Source of the DNA: Deinococcus koreensis
GTDB lineage: Bacteria > Deinococcota > Deinococci > Deinococcales > Deinococcaceae
Assembly: GCF_002901445.1 (NCBI RefSeq)
Contig: NZ_PPPD01000005.1
Coordinates: forward strand, 1 to 64,000
DNA length: 64,000 bases
Direction of reading: 5' to 3'
Positions within the stretch are counted from its first letter, which is position 1, and every line of letters starts with the position of its first letter. The notes beneath the pieces are model-generated. The model saw only the letters and a list, made by a program, of their open reading frames with translations, did not search any database and was not told the origin of the DNA. A program made the position numbers and the translations under genes. Positions 56,981-64,000 of this stretch are shown piece by piece.

Positions 56981-59464
56981 TTATGGCCCAGGGGTAGGGG
57001 TGGGGGTGGGCATGACGGTGGTCGTCTTCGTCTCGCTGACCAGACCACGCACGTCGATGGCCTGCACGCGCACCGTATAAGTTCCCGGTGCCGCGTACTC
57101 ATGGGTCAGGGAGTAATCGGTCTGGCGCTGGGGCGTGTCAAAGGTTCGCTTGTCCGGAAGACTACCGTCGCCCCAATCGACCTGCACAGCCTGGAGGTTG
57201 CTGTCCGAGTCACTCGCCGTGCCGTAGATGCCCTGGAGGAGGTAGCGGGGCAGGACGCGAACCGTGTCGACGACCGGCGGTACATTGGCATACAGCGGGT
57301 CGGTATCGGCGTTGTCTGGAAGGCCGTCGCCATCGGTGTCCTTCAGGAATGGCGAGGTGCCCAGAGCCTGTTCCTTGCTGTCGTTCAGGCCGTCCCCATC
57401 AGCGTCGGCCACCAAAGGGCTAGGGAAAACCCGGCGTGGATAGCCCTTGACCCTGTTGGTCAGCGGGATGACATTCCAGCCGACCTTGACCTCCTCGCCG
57501 TCGTTCAGGCCGTCGCCGTCACCGTCAGCCACAGTATCCGAGGTGCCGTGGACGTACTCCTCGTTGTCGAAGAGCCCGTCGCTGTCCTGATCGCGCACAC
57601 GCATCAGATGCAGGGTGCTGTTCTGGGTGAGCAGGATGTCGTCGGCGTTGGTCGCCGGGCCGAGGTTCAGGTCTGCCGAGCCGATAGTGGCCCACAACGC
57701 GTGATCCGACGGTGCTACCGCCACGTCGCCCTTAAAGACGGGTCCATTGTCATATACCGAGGTCAGGACGCGCACGCCGGCCCTGTTCGTCTGGGTCTGG
57801 TATGGCAGCCCCAAGATGTCTTTGAGCACGGTGCCCAGCCGCACCCCCACGATCTGCCCGTCCCTGCGCTGCACGTTGGTCGCCACGCGTTGGCGCACGA
57901 CGTCGCCGTTGCCGTAATCGATGACCACCAGCGCCGTCTTGGCATTGGTGACCTCCTTGAGAAACTCGAAATTGCGTCCGGCGTCGTCGAGAAGGTTGTA
58001 GGTACTGAACTGGAAGAGAAGGTCGCGCGGATTGTGCTGCAGCTGCAAGGCGAGATCGCCGGGCAGATCGAGGCTGGCCGAGAGTATACCCGTCTCGCCG
58101 CCGCTGCTCAGGGTCGTGCCCTCGCCCGCACTGGGCACTGTCATGGTGCCCACCGGTACGAAGCGTTTGCGGTCGCTGGGGTCACGACGCAGCGCAGTGA
58201 TCTGCAGGTCTTTGAGCGCGAAGCTGATGTCGCCAGTATTGCGTACCCGGAAGCCCACCTTGAGATTCCCGCCGTTCAGCGAGTAGCCATCCGACGTGCT
58301 CAGCGACTCGTTTTTCTCGGCCGTCGTCTGGCTGGAGCGCACCGACTCCTCACTGTACGTGGCTGTCTTCTCATAGCCGTAGCCTGCCGACACCGTCGCT
58401 GAGGCGCTCGCCGAGGCGCTCGCGCCGCTGGGAAAGCCGGCCTCGACGCTGGCCTCGATGGTGGCGCTGACCTCTGCGGTGACCCGCTGGGTCTGGGTGT
58501 CGGACGCGCTGCGGCGATCCTCCTGGCCGAGCGTGAGTGAGGTCGAGGTGCCGGTGACCCGCGTCTGGTCGGCCGTACGCGTGATGTTCAGGTCGATTAC
58601 CGGGGCGGTGGCAACCGACAGCTCCAGGCGCGGCGTGTTGGCGACCAGCGGGTTATAGCGCCCGCCGCGCTCGATGATCTCCTCGTAGTCGCTGTACTTG
58701 TCGCCGTCAGAGTCTGCCAGGGTGGGCGAGGTGCGGTAGGTACTGACTTCCTGCCCATCGAACAGCGCCGAGTTGCCGCGTGCGTCGCCGTCTGTATCAC
58801 GGTCGACCGGCGAGCTCACCCAGGTCATGACTTCATCGCGATCCCCCAAGCCGTCGCTATCGGTATCGGCACGCTGTGGGTCGGTAAACAGGGCGCGCTC
58901 CTGCTTGTCCCCCAGGCCGTCGCCGTCGGAGTCGGCCCGGAGGGGGTCGCTGGCCACGTGCGGAGTACCGATCTGCTCTCCAGCTGCTTTCAGAATAACG
59001 TCGTAGCCTGCCTGCTCATCCTGATCGGACACGCCGTCGCCATCGGTGTCGGTGCCGCCAGCCGAAACGAGCCCGCCGATCTCCGCGGTAAACGCGCTCT
59101 CGCCGCCTGCAGTCTTCACCTTGAGGCGGTAGATGTATGTTTTGCCCAGTGTCAGTCCGGTGTCGGTGTACGTGGTGGCCTCTGCCGCTGGCGCGGCAAT
59201 CGGGGCGAAGGGTTCGTCGGCCACCTTGCGCTCCAGCACGTAGCCGATGGCACCGGGCGTGGCCGTCCAGCGCAGGGTGATCGAGGAGGCCGTCACGTGC
59301 TGTACCACGAGGTTTACGGGAGCCGCCGGGGTGCCGGGTGTGGTGGGCGTCGTCGGCGTCGTCGGGGGAGTTGGTGGCGGTGAGGATGTGCAGGCGGCGA
59401 GCAGGGTCAGGGTCAGCACCAGCGTCAGGGGACGAACGGCGAGAACTGGGCGCGTTGAGCTCAT
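56981..59464 (-). CDS. Lipoprotein resembling anthrax protective antigen/binary toxin B pore protein
   Basis: An 827-residue protein from the ATG at 59464 behind AGGAGA. Lipobox LAAC ends at residue 25, followed by a Pro/Thr linker and a fibronectin-III-like domain (about 48-135). Asp-rich calcium repeats (DTDGDGVSDQDE, DSDGDGLGDKQE) cover 138-262. Residues about 268-555 match the order seen in protective antigen after its calcium domain: NPLVANTPRLELSV, then SASDTQTQRVT, a stretch of alternating small residues (ASASASASATVSAGYGY), FRVRNTGDISFALKDL, FSTYNLLDD and LGTVLKDILGL. Then come more calcium repeats (624-722) and a PKD-like domain (WGDGS, HEYAAPGTYTV). Probably a surface pore-former or adhesin; no enzymatic partner is encoded beside it. 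Confidence 0.65.
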   Translation of the reverse strand: MSSTRPVLAVRPLTLVLTLTLLAACTSSPPPTPPTTPTTPTTPGTPAAPVNLVVQHVTASSITLRWTATPGAIGYVLERKVADEPFAPIAAPAAEATTYTDTGLTLGKTYIYRLKVKTAGGESAFTAEIGGLVSAGGTDTDGDGVSDQDEQAGYDVILKAAGEQIGTPHVASDPLRADSDGDGLGDKQERALFTDPQRADTDSDGLGDRDEVMTWVSSPVDRDTDGDARGNSALFDGQEVSTYRTSPTLADSDGDKYSDYEEIIERGGRYNPLVANTPRLELSVATAPVIDLNITRTADQTRVTGTSTSLTLGQEDRRSASDTQTQRVTAEVSATIEASVEAGFPSGASASASASATVSAGYGYEKTATYSEESVRSSQTTAEKNESLSTSDGYSLNGGNLKVGFRVRNTGDISFALKDLQITALRRDPSDRKRFVPVGTMTVPSAGEGTTLSSGGETGILSASLDLPGDLALQLQHNPRDLLFQFSTYNLLDDAGRNFEFLKEVTNAKTALVVIDYGNGDVVRQRVATNVQRRDGQIVGVRLGTVLKDILGLPYQTQTNRAGVRVLTSVYDNGPVFKGDVAVAPSDHALWATIGSADLNLGPATNADDILLTQNSTLHLMRVRDQDSDGLFDNEEYVHGTSDTVADGDGDGLNDGEEVKVGWNVIPLTNRVKGYPRRVFPSPLVADADGDGLNDSKEQALGTSPFLKDTDGDGLPDNADTDPLYANVPPVVDTVRVLPRYLLQGIYGTASDSDSNLQAVQVDWGDGSLPDKRTFDTPQRQTDYSLTHEYAAPGTYTVRVQAIDVRGLVSETKTTTVMPTPTPTPGP

Positions 59465-59979
59465 GGCAATCTCCTGTGGACTGTGAGGACGTCGGGCAGT
59501 GTGGTCGGAACCCAGGGCGAGCCGTGAAGCTAGATCTGGATAGTGAGGGCGGAGGGAAAAGGGGGAATCTGTTCTGCTCTGCCTCCTGCGCCGATGGTGA
59601 GTGTTGGCCCTTGGGGGTGTACGTCGTGCTGGGATGATTGAAGTGTGGTGACCCCGGCGTGATCGCACCGTTATTGCCGTTGGTCTGGGCTCAGACTTCA
59701 GCGCCCTGAGCTCTGAGACGGGTGGAGTCGGCGACCGTGTTGACGGCTCCAGTCGCTCCATCGCAAGCAGCTCCAACGGGGCGTCGGATACTGGAAGACT
59801 GCGCTGCAGACGGGTTCTGACAGTGCCGATGAACGGAGCCTCTACAGCGTAGAAGTCTGGGCGGGAGGTGTGAAGGGAGTTAACTCCGGTCGGGCTGCTC
59901 GAGCGATTGGATCGGGGCTGCTGACCGATGCAGACCTGACTCCCTGGACGAACGGCACCGCCGCGGGTCACAGTGGGGC
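59465..59979. other. Non-coding region between the pore-like lipoprotein and the histidine kinase
   Basis: 515 bp between divergent genes with no protein-like frame on either strand. It should carry both promoters; I cannot identify boxes with confidence. The response regulator encoded downstream could act here. Confidence 0.4.
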
Positions 59980-61176
59980 ATGACCGTCCAGCCGCCGCCC
60001 AAGCGGAGCGGGCCGCACCCCTGGGTCACCATCGCCCAGGCGGTCGTCGACGACCTTTACTCGTTGCAGGGCTACGACAACGTCATGCTCTGTCACTTCG
60101 ACCGAAAAGCGGGCGTGTCGACCCCGGTCGCGTGGGCCGGCCGGCACTCCGAAATGATGCGGCGCGCCGCCGGTCGGCTCCGGCAGCTGTTTCCCGGCGC
60201 CGACCCCTGGGAGATCTCGACCCGCTGGGATGTCAATCCGTCCATGGTTCAGCTGTGGTCGAGCGGTGAGACCGTGATCGACTCGGTCGTGAACCTGAAC
60301 CGGGGCGTGAACGCCGAGGCCGTGCTGGAACTGATCAGCCGCGTGACCAGTATCCGGTACGCCATCTGCGTTCCACTCCGTGTGGAGGGTGTGTCGATCG
60401 GCTCCATCCTCGGCTTCCAGCGCTCCCCGGACTTCCCGGCGGCAAAGGTGCGCTACACCGAGGCCTTCGCGCGGCAGGTGGCCCTCAGCATCCACAATGT
60501 GCAGCTCCTGAACCTGCAACGGCAGACGTCGGCGGCGCTCGCGTCGTCCATGCAGCTCCTCGGGCAGGCGGAGGATCGCACCCGCCGCAGTATCAGCGAG
60601 TTCCTGCACTCGCAGGTGCAGTCCAAACTCCTCGTAGCGTGGTCACGGCTCGACGCCGTCCGGGCGGAGGACGAGGCGTCGCAGCGCGTGCTGGACGACG
60701 TGCGGCGCGACCTCGAACTGCTGCGGGAACACGACGTGCGGCTGGTCAGCCACCAGCTTCACCCGGAAGCGCTGAGCGTCGGCCTGATTCCCGCGCTGCA
60801 GGTGCTGGTCAGCCGCTTCCGGCGCGTGATCGAGATCAATCTGGTGGCGAATGATGTCCTGGTACAGCTCGACACCGAGGGCAGTGAGCAGTTGCCGCAC
60901 GACCTGCGCCTGATCGTCTTCCGGATCGTCGAGGAAGCCCTCGGCAATACCCTCAAGCACGCCGCAGCCACCCGCGTCACGGTGCAGCTGACCCTGCAAG
61001 ACCGGCGCCTGCAGCTCATGGTTTCGGACGACGGCCGGGGCTTCGATCCGCACACCGTCACGCCTGGACTCGGGCTGCGCTGCCTCGCGGCACGGGTCGG
61101 AGCGTCGGGCGGGCAGTGGACGATCGACAGTCGTCCAGGCGGCCCGACAACCGTCCGCGCGTGGTGGCCGCAGTGA
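59980..61176 (+). CDS. Soluble GAF-domain sensor histidine kinase (NarL/DesK class)
   Basis: A 398-residue kinase without membrane segments. A GAF domain lies at about residues 10-165 (VVDDLYSLQGYDNVMLCHFDRKAG and ICVPLRVEGVSIGSILGFQRSP). The dimerisation/phosphoacceptor helix reads RRSISEFLHSQVQSKLLVAWSRLDAV, with His near residue 209. The ATPase domain has IVEEALGNTLKHAAA (N box), VSDDGRGFD (G1) and GLGLRCLAARV. So it senses a cytoplasmic signal and passes phosphate to the LuxR-type regulator encoded next (137 bp downstream). Confidence 0.88.
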   Translation: MTVQPPPKRSGPHPWVTIAQAVVDDLYSLQGYDNVMLCHFDRKAGVSTPVAWAGRHSEMMRRAAGRLRQLFPGADPWEISTRWDVNPSMVQLWSSGETVIDSVVNLNRGVNAEAVLELISRVTSIRYAICVPLRVEGVSIGSILGFQRSPDFPAAKVRYTEAFARQVALSIHNVQLLNLQRQTSAALASSMQLLGQAEDRTRRSISEFLHSQVQSKLLVAWSRLDAVRAEDEASQRVLDDVRRDLELLREHDVRLVSHQLHPEALSVGLIPALQVLVSRFRRVIEINLVANDVLVQLDTEGSEQLPHDLRLIVFRIVEEALGNTLKHAAATRVTVQLTLQDRRLQLMVSDDGRGFDPHTVTPGLGLRCLAARVGASGGQWTIDSRPGGPTTVRAWWPQ

Positions 61177-61312
61177 CCGGCGGCCACGCGGCCCTCAGCG
61201 CCACACCAGCGCTGCAACAGGCGTCAGGCAGATCCGAATCGTCCTACCGGTGGGCCGTGCCCTGCCCTTTGGCAGCGCGCAGCTCCGTACGCGCGGATCA
61301 GGGGACACGCGC

Positions 61313-61999
61313 GTGAGCCGCCTGAGGATCTCTCTGGTCGAGGACGAGCGCTTCTTCCGCGAGCTGCTGACGGGCGCCCTCTCGCACAGCGGTGCCGTCA
61401 GTGTGCAGGCCAGCCTGGAAAGCGTGGACGAGGCGCTGCGCGACCCAGCCATCGGCCACTCGGACGCCGTTCTCGTCGACATCGACCTGGCAGGCGAGGA
61501 CGGCATCGCGCTGTGCTGGACACTGCGCCACCGGCATCCGTCCCTGGGCATCGTGCTGCTGTCGAACCACGCCCACATCGCGTTCGCCCACCGGCTGATC
61601 AGCGCCGAACTGAGCGGCTGGGGGTACCTGCTCAAGAAGTCGGTGCAGGATCTGCGAACCGTCCTCCGCGCCATCACGGCCGTCGCGGCGGGCCAGGTGG
61701 TGCTCGATCCGCAACTGGCGGCGCTCGATACCGTGGGGCCCGGCCGGCACCTCAACCTGAGCAGCCGTCAACGCGCCATGTGGGCGCTCATCACGCAGGG
61801 ATACAGCAATGCCGCCATCGCCGAGCACCTGGGCGTCAGCGTCAAGGTGATTGACAACGCGGTGGGCGGACTATACGCCGCGCTCGACATCGACGCTCGG
61901 GATCCGAAGCTGAACGCGCGGGTCTCCGCCGCGCTGCGGTACGCCCGCGAGGCGCAGCAGGCCAACCTGACGATCATCACCTCGCCGCCCCGCAGCTGA
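61313..61999 (+). CDS. Response regulator with LuxR-type HTH
   Basis: A 228-residue response regulator from the GTG at 61313. Receiver domain: LVEDERFF (acidic pair), VLVDIDLAGEDG with the phosphoacceptor Asp near residue 49, VLLSNHAH with Ser in the Thr/Ser position and GYLLKKS with the conserved Lys. The C-terminal HTH (LNLSSRQRAMWALITQGYSNAAIAEHLGVSVKVIDNAVGGLYAAL) is LuxR-like. Partner of the kinase upstream. The lipoprotein gene divergent to the kinase is a plausible target. Ribosome site before GTG is weak (GGGGA). Confidence 0.85.
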   Translation: MSRLRISLVEDERFFRELLTGALSHSGAVSVQASLESVDEALRDPAIGHSDAVLVDIDLAGEDGIALCWTLRHRHPSLGIVLLSNHAHIAFAHRLISAELSGWGYLLKKSVQDLRTVLRAITAVAAGQVVLDPQLAALDTVGPGRHLNLSSRQRAMWALITQGYSNAAIAEHLGVSVKVIDNAVGGLYAALDIDARDPKLNARVSAALRYAREAQQANLTIITSPPRS

Positions 62000-62083
62000 A
62001 GCCCGCGACTGGTTCGGGAAGGCCCTGGACGTGGATGCCTGGAGCCTGAGAGCGGTCACCAGATCGGTTGATGGTCGACCCGA

Positions 62084-62212
62084 TCACTGACGCCGCAGCG
62101 TGATCTGCGCGGAGTGGGCCACGACCTCGAACGACAGCACGTCACGGTAGAAGGCGGTGGAGCGGGCCAGGTCGCTGACCGGCAGCACCGGGGTCATCTC
62201 GATGAGGTGCAT
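62084..62212 (-). pseudogene. VOC/glyoxalase-family fragment
   Basis: From the ATG at 62212 behind GGGGACGG the frame reads MHLIEMTPVLPVSDLARSTA then FYRDVLSFEVVAHSAQITLRRQ and stops after 42 residues. This is the first beta-alpha-beta unit of a VOC-fold protein, which normally has 110-140 residues. Nothing after the stop continues the domain in any frame. A truncated gene next to the PAS kinase. Confidence 0.7.
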
Positions 62213-62263
62213 CCGTCCCCCCCTCGAGGGTACTCCGGCGGGGTAGACCGCGCTGGCCGTGGC

Positions 62264-63445
62264 CTACGGTATGGAGGGCGTCTTCGGGAACCGCACGTAG
62301 AACGTCGCCCCGTCGCCCGGGTGACTTTCTCCCCAGACCTCAGCGCCATGCCGGATCATGACCCGCCGGACATTGGCCAGGCCCAACCCGATGCCCTGGA
62401 ACTCGCGTTCATGGTGCAGGCGTTGGAAGGCCCCGAACAGACGATCCTTATAGCGCGGGTCGAAGCCGACGCCATCGTCCTGCACGAACACGACCCAGGC
62501 CTCCTCTTCGTCGCGGGCCCCCACCTCGATGCGGGCCCGCGCCCGGCCGGCGGTGTACTTCACCGCGTTGCTCAGGAGGTTCTCGAACGCCAGGGTCAGC
62601 AGCTCGGGATCGCCCCGCACGACTGGCAGGTCGCCGGCCACCCAGTCGATCTCGCGGCCCTGGGTCTCCGGAGCCAGGTGGAACCAGGCGCGCATGACCA
62701 CCTGGGCGAGGTGAACGTCCCGCACCTGCAGGGCCGTCTGGGAGGCGCGGGCCAGCCCGAGCAGTTCGTCCACCATCCGGCCCAGCCGCTCGGCGGCGCC
62801 GTCCAGCACCTCCAGGAGCCGCACGTCGCTCTCGGTCAGCCGGGGGGCGGCCTGCCGGCGCAGCACCTCCAGAAAGCCACGCAGGTGCCGCAGTGGCGTG
62901 CGCAGGTCATGGGACACCCCGCCGATGAACGCGTCCAGCTCCCGGTTCTCCTGCCGCAGGGCCGCCGTCTTGCGCCGGACGCCCTGCGTAATCTCCGCCT
63001 CGACGTCCGACGCCCGGATCTCCGAGAGTTTCAGCGCGGTGACGTCCTCGTGCATCACCAGGGCCAGCCGCTCCCCCTGCGCCGCAAAGGGCCGCACGTG
63101 CACCCGGTACCAGCGCTGGCGCACCGGAGTGTGACAGGGATAGGTCAGCGTATAGTCCGCCCGCTCGCCGGCCAGCACAGCCCGCAGTCCGGCCGCCACC
63201 GGCGCGGCCTCGTCGGATGCCGGGCCACTCGCCGCGTCGCAGACCTGCAGGTAATTCACCCCGCGTCCGCAGGCGGCCTCGGTACCGCCGTTGTCGTTTA
63301 TGAAGGCTGTCCACGCCGCGTTGACGTCCAGGATGGTGCCGTCTGCGGCCACGACGGCGAGCGCTGGCAGCAGATCCAAGGCCGCCTGGGCGGCCGGGAC
63401 GCTCAGCGCGGAGGAGCGAAGGGTGGCGGGGGAATCAATCAGCAC
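62264..63445 (-). CDS. PAS-domain sensor histidine kinase
   Basis: A soluble kinase of about 393 residues. I chose the GTG at 63445 because GGAGAGG lies in front; a GTG at 63469 would add eight residues. A PAS domain (LLPALAVVAADGTILDVNAAWTAF) is followed by a second PAS-like half (RQRWYRVHVRPF), a coiled linker, the HisKA box FIGGVSHDLRTPLRHLRGF with the phosphoacceptor His, and HATPase motifs ENLLSNAVKYT, VQDDGVGFDPRY, GAFQRLH and GIGLGLANVRRV. The end resembles bacteriophytochrome-type kinases. No receiver gene is adjacent, so its partner is elsewhere. Confidence 0.88.
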   Translation of the reverse strand: MLIDSPATLRSSALSVPAAQAALDLLPALAVVAADGTILDVNAAWTAFINDNGGTEAACGRGVNYLQVCDAASGPASDEAAPVAAGLRAVLAGERADYTLTYPCHTPVRQRWYRVHVRPFAAQGERLALVMHEDVTALKLSEIRASDVEAEITQGVRRKTAALRQENRELDAFIGGVSHDLRTPLRHLRGFLEVLRRQAAPRLTESDVRLLEVLDGAAERLGRMVDELLGLARASQTALQVRDVHLAQVVMRAWFHLAPETQGREIDWVAGDLPVVRGDPELLTLAFENLLSNAVKYTAGRARARIEVGARDEEEAWVVFVQDDGVGFDPRYKDRLFGAFQRLHHEREFQGIGLGLANVRRVMIRHGAEVWGESHPGDGATFYVRFPKTPSIP

Positions 63446-63469
63446 AGTCGCCTCTCCACCAGCACACAC

Positions 63470-64000
63470 GATGGATCTTCAGGCTGGCCGCGCCTTGAGT
63501 GAACGCCTGTTTATGTCCAGCCAGGAGCACGCCAGTGCCAGGGGGTGCACCACGCTGGAGCTGGCCGGCGCTCCCCGAACCGGACGGCGTTGATCGGGAC
63601 AGCGCCCCCGGGCCTTCCCCCATCCACAGCTGCACCAGCACGCGGCGCGTTGAAGGGAGCGTGACGGTCGCTGTCCACGCCCACGGGAGCCGAGCGGGCG
63701 GCGCCGGGTCGCGTGAGCTGGCGCTGAAGGCGGGCAAGCCCCCGCGTCAGACAGGGCGCTCCCCCCGAGGTGCCGACGACGTCCCGGAGGGCCGACCCGC
63801 CGCGCCACCAGAGGGAGGCCCGCCCCTCTGCCCAGCCATGCTGTGGCCCGCACAAGTGAGCGGCGATCCCTGGCGTCACCGGGCGGCGGTGCAGGGGCGT
63901 TGGCCACAGGCTCGGGTGAATCATAGCCATGCCGATTGATTCCGTTCTGTCTTCGGCATCAACGGAACTGAACGAAGAAGGAAGCCTCCAGGCCTGTGCG
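63470..64000. other. Right-end stretch without a recognisable gene
   Basis: Several frames are open on both strands, but the translations are Arg/Pro/Gly-rich and lack ribosome sites. I see no family, RNA or clear repeat. It probably contains the promoter of the PAS kinase (minus strand) and may include the end of a gene lying beyond the window. Confidence 0.35.

Noticed and set aside
63511..63930. Minus-strand frame of 139 codons at the right end
   Set aside because: Composition is Arg/Pro/Ala/Trp-rich with no ribosome site or recognisable motif, and several overlapping frames are equally open.

Overview
The window looks like accessory DNA from a Deinococcus (high-GC, coding-dense, many GTG starts, several TANNNT -10 boxes placed 6-7 nt before start codons as in leaderless transcripts, an ssrA gene whose tag ends in ALAA). 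The assignment to Deinococcus is an inference from gene style and IS types. Most of the window reads as a conjugative element or plasmid, but it also carries tmRNA, normally a single chromosomal gene. It could therefore be an integrated element with its chromosomal flank, or a megaplasmid.

Region by region. 1-6175: first half of a conjugation locus, with a 5'-truncated HUH relaxase, VirD4/TraG coupling protein, two unrecognised exported proteins and a phospholipase-D-like exported protein. 6180-13320: cargo inserted in the locus, namely a VbhA/Fic-type antitoxin-toxin pair with a clear promoter-operator, a deleted IS5-family remnant beside a broken gene, an AT-richer island (two lipoproteins and a secreted trypsin-like protease) and an intact IS5-family element. 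13385-23230: second half of the type IV secretion locus (VirB10-like on the minus strand; VirB2-, VirB3-, VirB4-, TrbJ/VirB5- and TrbL/VirB6-like proteins, a second PLD-like protein, a SpoIIIAA/Ycf45-like ATPase in the VirB11 slot), closed by a terminator. 23478-35592: a sugar or cyclitol utilisation cluster with a large LuxR-type regulator, three Gfo/Idh/MocA oxidoreductases, sugar-phosphate isomerases (one broken), an RbsB/RbsA/RbsC-type ABC transporter and a small monooxygenase.

35600-46200: IS4 and IS6 debris, a tyrosine recombinase, an AbrB/VapC toxin-antitoxin pair, a ParA plus ribbon-helix-helix partition pair preceded by TTTACCGGTAAA-type boxes, an RNase-H-like protein, a 1018-residue SARP/MalT-like regulator and tmRNA. 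46200-56950: a plasmid-maintenance block of ParB-like protein, primase-polymerase, winged-helix protein, small unknown proteins and an ArdC antirestriction protein. Five of its genes are driven by near-identical promoters (TTGACN-17 bp-TATACT) with an inverted repeat TAAGTA-N11-TACTTA across the -10 box; four also share a leader hairpin. This looks like one regulon under one repressor. 56980-64000: a lipoprotein resembling anthrax protective antigen/binary toxin B, divergent from a two-component pair, then a VOC fragment and a PAS histidine kinase.

How it fits together: relaxase, coupling protein and T4SS make a transfer machine; ParA/RHH, ParB, Prim-Pol and ArdC serve maintenance and establishment; Fic and VapC modules stabilise the element; sugar uptake, protease, pore-like lipoprotein and signalling genes are cargo.
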